Shown in pieces: positions 1 through 6,537 of a stretch of DNA of 64,000 nt. The first letter of the stretch is position 1. Each line of letters begins with the position of its first letter. Source of the DNA: a virus; the IMG/VR virus record IMGVR_UViG_3300017971_000001, positions 181,277 through 245,276 of that record; one strand, written 5' to 3'. Under the pieces are notes generated by a model that had not been told where the DNA came from, did no database searches, and saw only the letters and a program-made list of their open reading frames with translations. The translations under genes and the position numbers were made by a program.

Positions 1-555
1 AAGTTCGACACGATCGAGGAAGCTGCAGCCCACGCGGTCTCTTCCATGTTCGGCCTGACGGCTTACGTCTCTGATCTGATCAAGGGCCAGGACGTCCAGG
101 AGCTCGAGGCCGAGCTCGGGTTCCTCAAGCACCGGCGTCTGGTCGGCAAGACCCGCGAGTCCCTTGGAGGCGCGACGGTCGAGGACGTCAAGGCGATCCG
201 CAAGGAAGAGGTCGAGGCGCTGCACGAAGGCGACGGGGTCGACGAGAACGTCCTCGTCGGGGCGGGCAGCAAGGACAGCGACATGGCCGCGGCCGACGAG
301 GAAGCCGCTGGGCTCCGACTCGACCACGACGGCGACGTGTTCGAGATCGGCGCGCAGATCAGCTACCGGCTGATCACGCCGTTGGGCAACACGATCGCGG
401 TCTCCGAACGGCCCTTTTCGATCGATCGAGTCGTCAGTTTCATGCGCTTCAACCACGTCTTGAAGAACGACCTGGCGCTGCTCCGCGAGCAGGAAAACCA
501 GGTCAGGAGCGCGGTCAACCAGACCTTTAGCTGGTCTACGAAGGCGGCTGCCTAG
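1..555 (+). CDS. C-terminal part of an unknown protein (5' end outside window)
   Basis: The frame is open from base 1, so the ATG at 46 is probably internal and the gene starts upstream. The visible 184 residues are rich in Glu and Asp (an acidic helical stretch around residues 35-90) and end in a region with alternating hydrophobics (about residues 110-175). I recognise no catalytic motif. It ends with TAG at 553-555 and is followed by a 349-base gap, so it is the last gene of its transcription unit. Function unknown. Confidence 0.6.
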   Translation, partial: KFDTIEEAAAHAVSSMFGLTAYVSDLIKGQDVQELEAELGFLKHRRLVGKTRESLGGATVEDVKAIRKEEVEALHEGDGVDENVLVGAGSKDSDMAAADEEAAGLRLDHDGDVFEIGAQISYRLITPLGNTIAVSERPFSIDRVVSFMRFNHVLKNDLALLREQENQVRSAVNQTFSWSTKAAA

Positions 556-784
556 CGGCGGGAAGCGGCCAGCGCGGACGATCGACGCGCTTGTCTGAGC
601 TACGGAAAACGGTGCTCACCCGCCCAAGATTGCCACGGCCGAGAGCGAGATCGGCCACCTGAGAGGCCCAAAAATTCGTCCGAAAATTTGATCCCGCGAG
701 CAAGCTCGGCGCAAAACGCGTTGAGCTCAAGGTATGTACTTTCACCTATGGAATAAATTACATAAGCCCATACCCGGACTCCAT

Positions 785-811
785 TTGACTCCGAGACTTT
801 TCGTATATAGA
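785..811 (+). promoter_or_regulatory. possible promoter in a 349-base AT-richer gap
   Basis: The stretch 556-904 has no credible gene. Its second half (about 730-880) is clearly richer in A and T than its surroundings. TTGACT at 785-790 is followed after 15 bases by TATAGA at 806-811; the spacer is short for a sigma-70 promoter, so this is tentative. It would drive the exonuclease gene at 905. I see no terminator hairpin in the gap. Confidence 0.3.
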
Positions 812-904
812 CAAACAAAAACCACGGAGCCTGCCCGCCAGTTGTCCTACCCCCTTGATATCAATGCTTTTCGAACCAAAGAGCCCTCAACGGGGCCCGG
901 AAGA

Positions 905-1585
905 ATGAGCGGAAAGCACGCCATGACCTACGCCGCGCAGCGGATTGCCTGGATCGATTTCGAGACAACTGGACTGGTCGACGTGCCCGATCAGCCGGCC
1001 TGGCCGCTCGTTTTGGAGGTCGCTCTCGTCGTCACCTGCTCGCGCTTGAAGGTCCTCGACGCGCGCGAATTTGTGATCAAGACGCCTCCCGAAAAGCTGT
1101 TTGGGGAGTGCGACGGCAAGTCCTACCTGAACGATTTCACGCGGGAAATGCACACCAAGAACGGGCTGATCAGGGAACTCGAGGCGGGCGCCGGGAAAGG
1201 GATCGCGGAGGTCGACGTGATCCTCTACTCGATCCTGGCTGAGCACGAGGTCGAGATCGAAGTTGAGCGTGACGGGAAAACCGAGCTCAAGCCCTACAAG
1301 CCCGTCCTCGGCGGCGCCTCCCCGGGCGCGCTGGATCGGCCGATCCTCCGCAAGTATTTTCCGCTCACGAACAGCGCTCTCAGCCACCGAAGCCTGGACG
1401 TCAGCACGCTCAAGCTTGCCTTTCGCAACTGGTTCGACGGCCCTCTGGGCGAAGTCGATAGCAAGGACGAAGCTGAGCACCGGGCCATGGCGGACACGCT
1501 CGCGGCGATCCGGTTCGCCTCGATCTACCGGGACGCGATCGGCCGGATTCCGCTGCCGGAAAGCAGCAAAGTCGCTCCGGTGTGA
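905..1585 (+). CDS. DEDDh 3'-5' exonuclease, oligoribonuclease-like
   Basis: The 226-residue protein carries the oligoribonuclease signature in order: WIDFETTGL at residues 16-24 (Asp18 and Glu20 as metal ligands of motif I), a LEVALVV strand, MHTKNGL, a LDVSTLK block shared with Orn proteins, and HRAMAD near the C-terminus (His192, Asp197; the H-x4-D motif III). Such enzymes degrade short RNA oligonucleotides to nucleotides. It is longer than bacterial Orn (about 180 residues), with an insertion in the middle. The frame is open from 734, but ATG 905 (or 923) fits the conserved fold; the upstream extension looks non-coding. It overlaps the next gene by 4 bases. Confidence 0.8.
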   Translation: MSGKHAMTYAAQRIAWIDFETTGLVDVPDQPAWPLVLEVALVVTCSRLKVLDAREFVIKTPPEKLFGECDGKSYLNDFTREMHTKNGLIRELEAGAGKGIAEVDVILYSILAEHEVEIEVERDGKTELKPYKPVLGGASPGALDRPILRKYFPLTNSALSHRSLDVSTLKLAFRNWFDGPLGEVDSKDEAEHRAMADTLAAIRFASIYRDAIGRIPLPESSKVAPV

Positions 1586-1818
1586 AGGACCCAGAGGTCT
1601 ACGAGGTCTGCCAGAAGCGAGCCTACCGGAGCGCTTCTTCTGCCCGAGCGGCCACGCGAAAGATCAAGAACCGCGTGGCCGTTTACCTCTGCAGCGAGTG
1701 CCATTACTACCACGTCACCAACCGAGACACCTCTCGCCGCAAGCGCTTTCGCAAGCGGCCGAAGAGTCGGAGGACGGAGCGGCAGCGCGCCGATCGTCAG
1801 CGCCGGCGCGACGGCTGA
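1582..1818 (+). CDS. small basic protein with a CxxC-HxxxH-type zinc knuckle
   Basis: A 78-residue protein starting at GTG 1582, overlapping the exonuclease stop in a GTGA arrangement. Residues 37-44 (CSECHYYH) hold two Cys and two His in a short knuckle like those of many small phage zinc-finger proteins, followed by a strongly Arg/Lys-rich tail. The likely role is nucleic-acid binding; nothing more specific can be said. Confidence 0.65.
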   Translation: MKDPEVYEVCQKRAYRSASSARAATRKIKNRVAVYLCSECHYYHVTNRDTSRRKRFRKRPKSRRTERQRADRQRRRDG

Positions 1819-1878
1819 AACGAATTTGCTCCTCAACGCTGGGATTATTTGCAGCAGCTGATCAGAATAGAATCCAGC

Positions 1879-2022
1879 ATGGACGAACTGGCTTACCTGG
1901 GGTCGCAGCGCCGCGAAAAGCGTCGCTGCCAGCGCGCACCGCGCGAAGGGCACCACAGTGGGTCAGGACGGAAGGAGCAGCGCTGGGGCGCTGCTCGATC
2001 AGACCGAGTGGGAACGAAGTAA
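1879..2022 (+). CDS. possible 47-residue basic peptide
   Basis: An ATG-started frame of 47 codons ending in TAA at 2020-2022, rich in Arg, Lys and Gly, overlapping the start of the next gene. There is no obvious ribosome-binding site, so it may be a chance frame. It lies in the 139-base stretch after the zinc-knuckle gene, which otherwise holds nothing I can name. Confidence 0.2.
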   Translation: MDELAYLGSQRREKRRCQRAPREGHHSGSGRKEQRWGAARSDRVGTK

Positions 2023-2449
2023 CACCTGCCGACGCATGTTCTTGGCGCTCATTGACGCCGGGGAGGACATGCAGAAAATCGTTGAGGAGCTCCTGTCTCT
2101 CGCCGATCTCTATCGGCCAGAGAGTCAGAACTCCCTCACAGCGCATTACTATTGGCGCAACGGCTTGCGAGACGGGAAGAACCCAGACAAGGAGGTCGCA
2201 GACCGAACCTACCTGGTGTTCCGCTACGTGAGCCAGGCCTTCAGTGAGCCAGTCCCCCCTGTCGTCATGGGCGGCGGCGAGCCGATCATTTGCACGGTGA
2301 TCCGAAAGCACGTCCCTCAAGCGCCCCGGGGGTTCTCAAGTCTGGCCCGCCGAGTCGGCGATCCAAAGAACCCGCCTGCAGCCTCCGCGCTTAGCACCCC
2401 CTTCAAGAGCTTGGTCAGCGTCAGCGACCCAACAGAGGATTCCTGGTGA
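1958..2449 (+). CDS. unknown 163-residue protein
   Basis: Starts at GTG 1958, preceded by AAGGG at 1946-1950, and ends with a GTGA overlap into the phosphatase gene. The first two thirds look helical (residues 20-60 contain MQKIVEELLSLADLY); the C-terminal third is rich in Pro, Ser and Ala and probably disordered. An internal ATG at 2036 is an alternative start. I do not recognise a family. Confidence 0.5.
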   Translation: MGQDGRSSAGALLDQTEWERSNTCRRMFLALIDAGEDMQKIVEELLSLADLYRPESQNSLTAHYYWRNGLRDGKNPDKEVADRTYLVFRYVSQAFSEPVPPVVMGGGEPIICTVIRKHVPQAPRGFSSLARRVGDPKNPPAASALSTPFKSLVSVSDPTEDSW

Positions 2450-2913
2450 GCGAGCCAACCCTCCTCATGACCCATGCCTCCGGTGGCGAGCTCCACCAGG
2501 GCGGCCGGCTCGAGGCGACGCGGGCTGCGGACGGGCGTCTGAAGTGCGATTTCTTGGTCCTGGCGGCCAAAGAGATTCGATTTTCAGGCGAAGGTCAGCT
2601 GAACGGAGTCGTTATTCCGCTCACGGACGGGACTCCGCTCTCAGCGCAGGACTGGTGCTCGATCTACAAGCACGCACTCGAGACTGCGAAGGAATGCGCC
2701 GACCAGGTCTTGAACGGAAAGATCGTCTACGTGACCTGTGCTCAGGGTTGGAACCGCAGCGGCCTGATCGCCGGCATGACGCTTTGCTTGCTGGGCTGGG
2801 ACGACAAGGAGGCGATCGATCGGATCCGTGAGGTTCGTAGCTGGGGCGCACTCAGCAACCGCGCGTTCACAAGTATGGTCAGCGGAAATCGGACTGGAGT
2901 CGGCTTCGTCTGA
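2446..2913 (+). CDS. dual-specificity / tyrosine phosphatase-like protein
   Basis: The 155-residue protein contains the Cys-x5-Arg phosphatase loop VTCAQGWNRSG with Cys98 as nucleophile and Arg104 binding phosphate, then a helix and a SWGALSNRAF segment. Size and layout match compact dual-specificity phosphatases, although the usual His before the Cys is Thr. It would remove phosphate from Ser/Thr/Tyr residues or from another phospho-compound. It starts at GTG 2446, overlapping the previous stop by 4 bases. A kinase-like protein is encoded at 17865-18746. Confidence 0.75.
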   Translation: MSEPTLLMTHASGGELHQGGRLEATRAADGRLKCDFLVLAAKEIRFSGEGQLNGVVIPLTDGTPLSAQDWCSIYKHALETAKECADQVLNGKIVYVTCAQGWNRSGLIAGMTLCLLGWDDKEAIDRIREVRSWGALSNRAFTSMVSGNRTGVGFV

Positions 2914-2963
2914 GCTTCAGGTTCTTTTCGTTGCTTGACTTGTGGCAAATTTCGACTTTCTGA

Positions 2964-2992
2964 TTGACCCGGGCGATCCGGTCCTCTATCTT
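2964..2992 (+). promoter_or_regulatory. candidate sigma-70-type promoter
   Basis: TTGACC at 2964-2969 and TATCTT at 2987-2992 are separated by 17 bases, in the 186-base gap after the phosphatase gene. An overlapping weaker candidate has TTGACT at 2935-2940. Transcription would begin near 3000 and run through the peptidyl-tRNA hydrolase-like gene into the tRNA-like cluster and the repeat array, where the first strong terminator lies at 5412. Confidence 0.45.
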
Positions 2993-3108
2993 TCCGTCCA
3001 TGCAGAACCGAGCTTGACAGTCAGGGACGCGCCCCAACCCAGAGGGGCAAGACGAGCGACCGCAAGGCACTCTCCACTTCGGATCGAGGGCCTCGTTTCA
3101 CGCACTAC

Positions 3109-3528
3109 TTGATCGTTCGTCGCGACCTGCCGCTCGGAGTCATTGCTGCCCAGCTTGCTCATGCCGCTCGTGAGAGTTCGCGCACGCGCTGGACGCTCCC
3201 CGAAAAGCACCTCCACTTCAAGCGCTGCAAGCGCGACCCGGACGAAGTCGTCTACGTGGTCGTGCTCTCCGTTGACTCGGGGCCCGAGCTCCGCGAGCTC
3301 GCGTCCAAGCTCGAGCGCCGGCGGATCCCCACTTACTTGATCGAGGAGCCCGACCTGGACGGTCAGGCGACCGCGGTCGGCGTCGGCCCGGTCGATACCG
3401 GTCGAGCCTGGAAGGCTGTCCGTCGTGTGCTCGGCCAGCTTCCCCTATTCGGTCCGTCGGATCGATCAACGCTCAAGCGAGCCCATTTCAGCAAGGTGAA
3501 TCGGTGGCCGAGTTCCGCAAGCTCATGA
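3109..3528 (+). CDS. PTH2-type peptidyl-tRNA hydrolase-like protein
   Basis: The N-terminal block HYLIVRRDLPLGVIAAQLAH matches the start of PTH2 enzymes (a beta strand, then the AAQ...HA helix), and the region near DGQATAVGVGPV matches the later PTH2 strand. These enzymes release peptidyl groups from tRNA. The start is problematic: TTG 3109 begins inside the conserved strand, and there is no in-frame ATG, GTG or TTG between it and the stop at 2965. ACG at 3100 would give a normal N-terminus. It lies directly upstream of the tRNA-like cluster, which fits a tRNA-related job. The C-terminal 25 residues overlap the next gene. Confidence 0.65.
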   Translation: MIVRRDLPLGVIAAQLAHAARESSRTRWTLPEKHLHFKRCKRDPDEVVYVVVLSVDSGPELRELASKLERRRIPTYLIEEPDLDGQATAVGVGPVDTGRAWKAVRRVLGQLPLFGPSDRSTLKRAHFSKVNRWPSSASS

Positions 3529-3806
3529 CCCAGGACCGCCTACTCGCGTTCGAGCGCCTGCTCGAAGACGGGATCGACGAGACCCTCTTCGGCCACCCGC
3601 CGGACTCCAAAGACAAGGAGGCATGGAACCGTTACGCCCAGGGCGTGGACTTGCTCGAGCCGGCCCTCGAAGCGTTCAAGAGTTCGGTCTGCGAGGCGCT
3701 CGGCTGCGCGCCTGTGATCAACGACTACTGCATGAGGCCGAAGTGCGATCACTGTGCATTCTGCGGCAAGTCTATGCCCGGAGAGGCGCCTAGAGAACAA
3801 GATTAA
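3504..3806 (+). CDS. small protein with a C-terminal four-cysteine zinc site
   Basis: A 100-residue protein starting at GTG 3504, with AAGGTGA five bases upstream, overlapping the previous gene. Residues 8-70 look helical and acidic; the C-terminus has Cys-x4-Cys-x2-Cys-x2-Cys (CMRPKCDHCAFC), a probable zinc site. It ends 4 bases before the first tRNA-like element. Family unknown. Confidence 0.6.
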   Translation: MAEFRKLMTQDRLLAFERLLEDGIDETLFGHPPDSKDKEAWNRYAQGVDLLEPALEAFKSSVCEALGCAPVINDYCMRPKCDHCAFCGKSMPGEAPREQD

Positions 3807-3810
3807 ACAA

Positions 3811-3885
3811 GCGCGGGTAGCTCAACGAGGAGAGCGGCCAGTGAAATACCTGGAAGGGAGCGGCGTGCAAGTCCCGCCCCGCGCA
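3811..3885 (+). tRNA. tRNA-like element 1, possibly Phe(GAA), aberrant arms
   Basis: A 7-bp acceptor stem (GCGCGGG with CCCGCGC) and a D arm (GCTC...GAGC) are perfect. The anticodon arm has only CCAG/CTGG with an eight-base loop containing TGAA, so the best reading is GAA. The T arm GCGG-C-G...C-CCGC needs a bulged C, and its loop reads TGCAAGT instead of TTCRANT. No CCA is encoded. Either a poorly functional tRNA or a tRNA mimic. Confidence 0.5.
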
Positions 3886-3889
3886 ACAC

Positions 3890-3956
3890 GGTCCGGTAGC
3901 TCAATGAAGAGCGTAGCCTTCGGGCTGAGGTGGTAGGTCACACCTGCCCCGGACCA
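3890..3956 (+). tRNA. tRNA-like element 2 with a shortened anticodon arm
   Basis: Only 67 bases long. The acceptor stem (GGTCCGG with CCGGACC) is perfect, the D arm is normal, and the T stem GGTAG/CTGCC pairs, but its loop is GTCACAC rather than the usual T-loop. Where the anticodon arm should be there is a tight AGCC-TTCG-GGCT hairpin with a four-base loop, so no anticodon can be presented normally. It looks like a tRNA mimic or a decayed tRNA. Confidence 0.4.
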
Positions 3957-3963
3957 ACAACAA

Positions 3964-4128
3964 GAGCCTGTAGCTCAGAGGGCTCATGGGATACCCGCGA
4001 CGGAGTGCGCACGAAGTCGTCGGTAGAGCATGGGGGCAAGGATCGTCGGTCGGGCTAGCTACCCAATCGTCTCTTTGCTGGAGCACCTGCCTAAAAAGCA
4101 GGAGGTCGCGAGGTTCGAATCCCGCCAA
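3964..4128 (+). other. tRNA remnant(s): interrupted D arm, anticodon and T arms
   Basis: TAGCTCAG at about 3971 and TCGGTAGAGCA at about 4018 look like two halves of one D arm separated by some 40 bases. A second TAGCT at 4058 is followed by GGAGCA at 4080, a 5-bp anticodon stem CCTGC/GCAGG with loop CTAAAAA, and a T arm with the classical TTCGAAT loop but a bulged A. No matching acceptor stem is found, because the next tRNA begins at 4129. This reads as rearranged or insertion-split tRNA sequence. Confidence 0.4.
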
Positions 4129-4204
4129 GCAGGAGTAGCTCAGCTACGAGAGAGCGTTCGGCCTCGAGTCGAAAGGTCGCGGCGTGCAATCCCCGCCTCC
4201 TGCA
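4129..4204 (+). tRNA. tRNA-like element 4, anticodon TCG or CGA unclear
   Basis: The acceptor stem GCAGGAG/CTCCTGC is perfect and the D arm is normal. The anticodon stem TTCGG/TCGAA encloses CCTCGAG; position 33 is C, not T, so the anticodon is TCG (Arg) by position, or CGA (Ser) if the frame shifts. The T arm has the same bulged C and TGCAA loop as element 1. Class I size (76 bases), no encoded CCA. Confidence 0.5.
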
Positions 4205-4240
4205 TTCTTCGGATCCAAGTTTCCACGCCTCGGCGTGAGG

Positions 4241-4290
4241 AAAGACCGTAGCTCGTGCAAGGCGGGCTGGATCCATGTCGGTGGTCTTTG
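4241..4290 (+). other. 50-base mini tRNA-like element
   Basis: AAAGACC at 4241-4247 can pair with GGTCTTT at 4283-4289, and TAGCTC follows the 5' strand as in a D arm, but there is no room for both an anticodon arm and a T arm. It may be a deleted tRNA. Its place between two fuller tRNA genes supports tRNA ancestry. Confidence 0.3.
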
Positions 4291-4337
4291 ATAATCTTTC
4301 CCGCGAACTAGACCTCCGGTCTTTGAAATCTGATCAA

Positions 4338-4412
4338 CCGCCAGTAGCTCAGTTGGTAGAGCGTCGCGTCTAAGCAGCGCGAAGGTCAAGGGTTCGAGTC
4401 CCTTCCGGCGGA
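4338..4412 (+). tRNA. tRNA gene, best fit Leu(AAG) but anticodon uncertain
   Basis: The most normal tRNA of the cluster: acceptor CCGCCAG/CCGGCGG with one A-C mismatch, a canonical D arm (TAGCTCAGTTGGTAGAGC), and a perfect T arm AAGGG-TTCGAGT-CCCTT. The anticodon stem CGCGT/GCGCG encloses CTAAGCA, giving AAG, but this requires an extra base between D arm and anticodon arm. A Leu tRNA would normally have a long variable arm, which is missing, so identity is open. No CCA encoded. Confidence 0.7.
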
Positions 4413-4415
4413 ACA

Positions 4416-5413
4416 CGAGCGAGTCCAGCAGACCGACCCGAACAGAGATCACGAGCGAGCCGACGAGCAAGACACGAACAGCGACTTCGAGCGAGCCGCT
4501 ACCGACGACACGAGCATGGTATGCGAACGAGCAATGAGTTCGAATTCGATCGAAGGTGAAGAGCGAGTCGACTTTGCGGAATCGACCGTAGCAGATCAAC
4601 GAGCCACCAGGTAAGAACCGACCCTAAGCAGCGAACGAGCCGCTAGAAGCGAATCGATCATGGCGAGCTAGCGAGCCATTGCCCCAGACACGAGCACCAA
4701 GGATAAGCGAGCTAAGGAACTCCGAGTCGAACATAGCCCATGAGCGAGCCCCTCATGCAGACACGATCAGAGATCGGGACCGAGCGCTCTGCGACGACAC
4801 GATCAAAGCCCGCGACCGACCGAATCTTGAGGTGAGAATCGATCCAGCATTGCGAGTGAGCCATGGACCGGGAAACGAGAAGCAAGCACAAGCGAGTCTC
4901 AGAACACGATCCGAACAACGACGAGGAACGAGCCTTAGCGCTCGACGCGAACGTCAAGAACAAGCGAGCCTCAGATCCACGACCTGACCGAAGAGGTAAA
5001 GCGAACCATGCGCCGGGAATCGATCGCTACGAACAAGTGATCCGTAGCCTTCGAATCGAACGAAGAGAACGTGAGAGCCCCAGTTAGGGACCCGATCTAG
5101 ACGAACGAGCGAGCCTTAATGTCCGACACGAGCAGCAGGAGCGGGAGCGAGTCCTGGTAGTCGAACCGACCAGACAGCCACGAACGAGCCTTTCACGTCG
5201 ACGCGAGCATAGACGTGGATCGAGTCCTCAGCACAACGAATCGAGCATGGCGGAAGAGCGAGCCCTCGGCGTCGAAATGATTCATGAATCAAGAGCGAGT
5301 CGAACCCGATAACTCGAGCAGGGTTCCCGACCGAGCAGCCACTATCACCTAGACAAGATCGTGAAGAAGGAGCGAGCCTAAGCTCTGGACTTCAGCGTGA
5401 CCGACAAGCGAGC
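4416..5413 (+). repeat. non-coding array of 28 two-box units with 36-base period
   Basis: No credible gene lies between 4413 and 5463. Aligning by eye, a box CGAG(C/T)C or close variant starts at 4420, 4456, 4492, 4528, 4564, 4600, 4636, 4672 and 4708 (exactly 36 apart), then at 4745, 4781, 4821, 4857, 4893, 4929, 4965, 5002, 5038, 5074, 5110, 5148, 5185, 5221, 5259, 5296, 5332, 5373 and 5409. In most units a second box CGANC begins 19 bases after the first. The remaining bases vary freely. The + strand is rich in A and G. The array follows the tRNA cluster and ends at a strong terminator. Possible roles: iterons of an origin or partition site, a protein-binding scaffold, or a repetitive RNA. 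Confidence 0.8.
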
Positions 5414-5449
5414 CCGCCCGCCGGACCCCGGCAGGCGGGCTTCTTTTTT
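5412..5449 (+). terminator. strong intrinsic terminator closing the tRNA/array region
   Basis: GCCCGCC (5412-5418) pairs with GGCGGGC (5434-5440), and GCCGG (5420-5424) with CCGGC (5428-5432), leaving one C-A mismatch and a three-base loop; TTCTTTTTT follows at 5441-5449. The stem begins inside the last array unit. Confidence 0.85.
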
Positions 5450-5463
5450 GCGAGAATGAAACC

Positions 5464-6537
5464 ATGACCTACCGAATCAATGCCCGCGGTGACCGCGGGC
5501 GGCGCGAGCTCGAGCGGGCAGGCGACGTCGAGGCTCAGGCTTCCGCGCTGAACGAGCGCCGTAGGACCGGAGAGATCAGCGAGGGTGCCCTCTCTGCGCT
5601 CGTAGACCTTGGCTACGAACCTGCGTCCCTGCTCGTTGGTCGCGAAGGTGGAACGGCGCCGATCTACCGCTGGTCGAGCTTGCGCTACCCCGACCGTGAG
5701 ATCTTCGACGTCGAGCGCCGGATCCATGACTACGGGAAGAAGGTGATCGCTCACTTCGCCTTCGAGTCGATCGCAACGTTGATCGGCCTGGCGAATCAGC
5801 GCGGAATGCTGGTCCACGACAGCAACCGAGACACCGAGCTCTTCAAGTCTGGCATGCGCGCGGTCCCCTTCGGTGAGATCGGTGTCGACGAGATCGTGGT
5901 CGAATACGGACTCGCGCCGCTGGCCTATATCGACCTCTGCGCCGAGGTGCTCGAGGACCCGTCCACCATGCTTCCCAACGCAGCTGAGATTCGAGAGATC
6001 GAGACCCAACTGCGCGATATGCAGGCCCAAGAGGAAGAGGGTCGCCAGGTCGACGACGAGATCAACGAGCTCGAGGGCCGCCTCTACTACGCCCAGAACC
6101 CAGGTCAGTACGCCCGGGACATGAGGGACGCGGCTCACGTTGCCTCTGAGCACGCTCGCGACGAAGCCGAAGGGGCCGCTTTTCATTTCTCGGATCAGAG
6201 CTTGTCGCTTCCGCTGCTCTGGTACGCGCTGGCGGAGGCGTGTGCCTCGCTGATCGATATCTTCTTCGGGTTTCGAATGCTGGAAGGAGAGAGTTTCTCG
6301 TTCACCCAGTCCGGCACGACCTACCTGCCCAACGAGGACCTCAGCCCACGCAGTCTGCTCGAGGTCATGGCGAACTGCGCCTACGGCTACGGCTACACGA
6401 ACGACCCTACGAACTTTCACCGTCCGTTCGGGGTTGCGATCGGCGGTTTCGACAGCATGTCCAAGCACTTCTGGCCGAGATTCGTCTCGGACTTTTCTCC
6501 GGACATGATCGAAACCATTCTTGAGGAGGGGTTGTGA
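5464..6537 (+). CDS. helical-module protein, unknown function
   Basis: 357 residues. The N-terminal 60 residues (GRRELERAGD..., then LSALVDLGYEPASLL) match the module shared with many genes in this window: an Arg/Glu helix, a G-D turn, a second helix and a LGxxPA segment. The rest is mixed helical with an acidic stretch around residues 175-215 and no catalytic motif that I recognise. It is the first of three adjacent family members (5464, 6534, 7373) with overlapping starts and stops. Confidence 0.7.
   Translation: MTYRINARGDRGRRELERAGDVEAQASALNERRRTGEISEGALSALVDLGYEPASLLVGREGGTAPIYRWSSLRYPDREIFDVERRIHDYGKKVIAHFAFESIATLIGLANQRGMLVHDSNRDTELFKSGMRAVPFGEIGVDEIVVEYGLAPLAYIDLCAEVLEDPSTMLPNAAEIREIETQLRDMQAQEEEGRQVDDEINELEGRLYYAQNPGQYARDMRDAAHVASEHARDEAEGAAFHFSDQSLSLPLLWYALAEACASLIDIFFGFRMLEGESFSFTQSGTTYLPNEDLSPRSLLEVMANCAYGYGYTNDPTNFHRPFGVAIGGFDSMSKHFWPRFVSDFSPDMIETILEEGL

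Noticed and set aside
3964-4128. Group I intron inside a tRNA
   Set aside because: The interruption in the D arm is only about 40 bases, far too short, and no intron core elements are visible.
4679-4987. Protein-coding frame in the repeat array
   Set aside because: The period slips by 1-4 bases several times, which would break a repeated frame, and the predicted peptide is compositionally odd with no ribosome-binding site.
4416-5413. CRISPR array
   Set aside because: Conserved parts are only 5-6 bases long, the rest of each unit is unrelated, and no cas gene is present.
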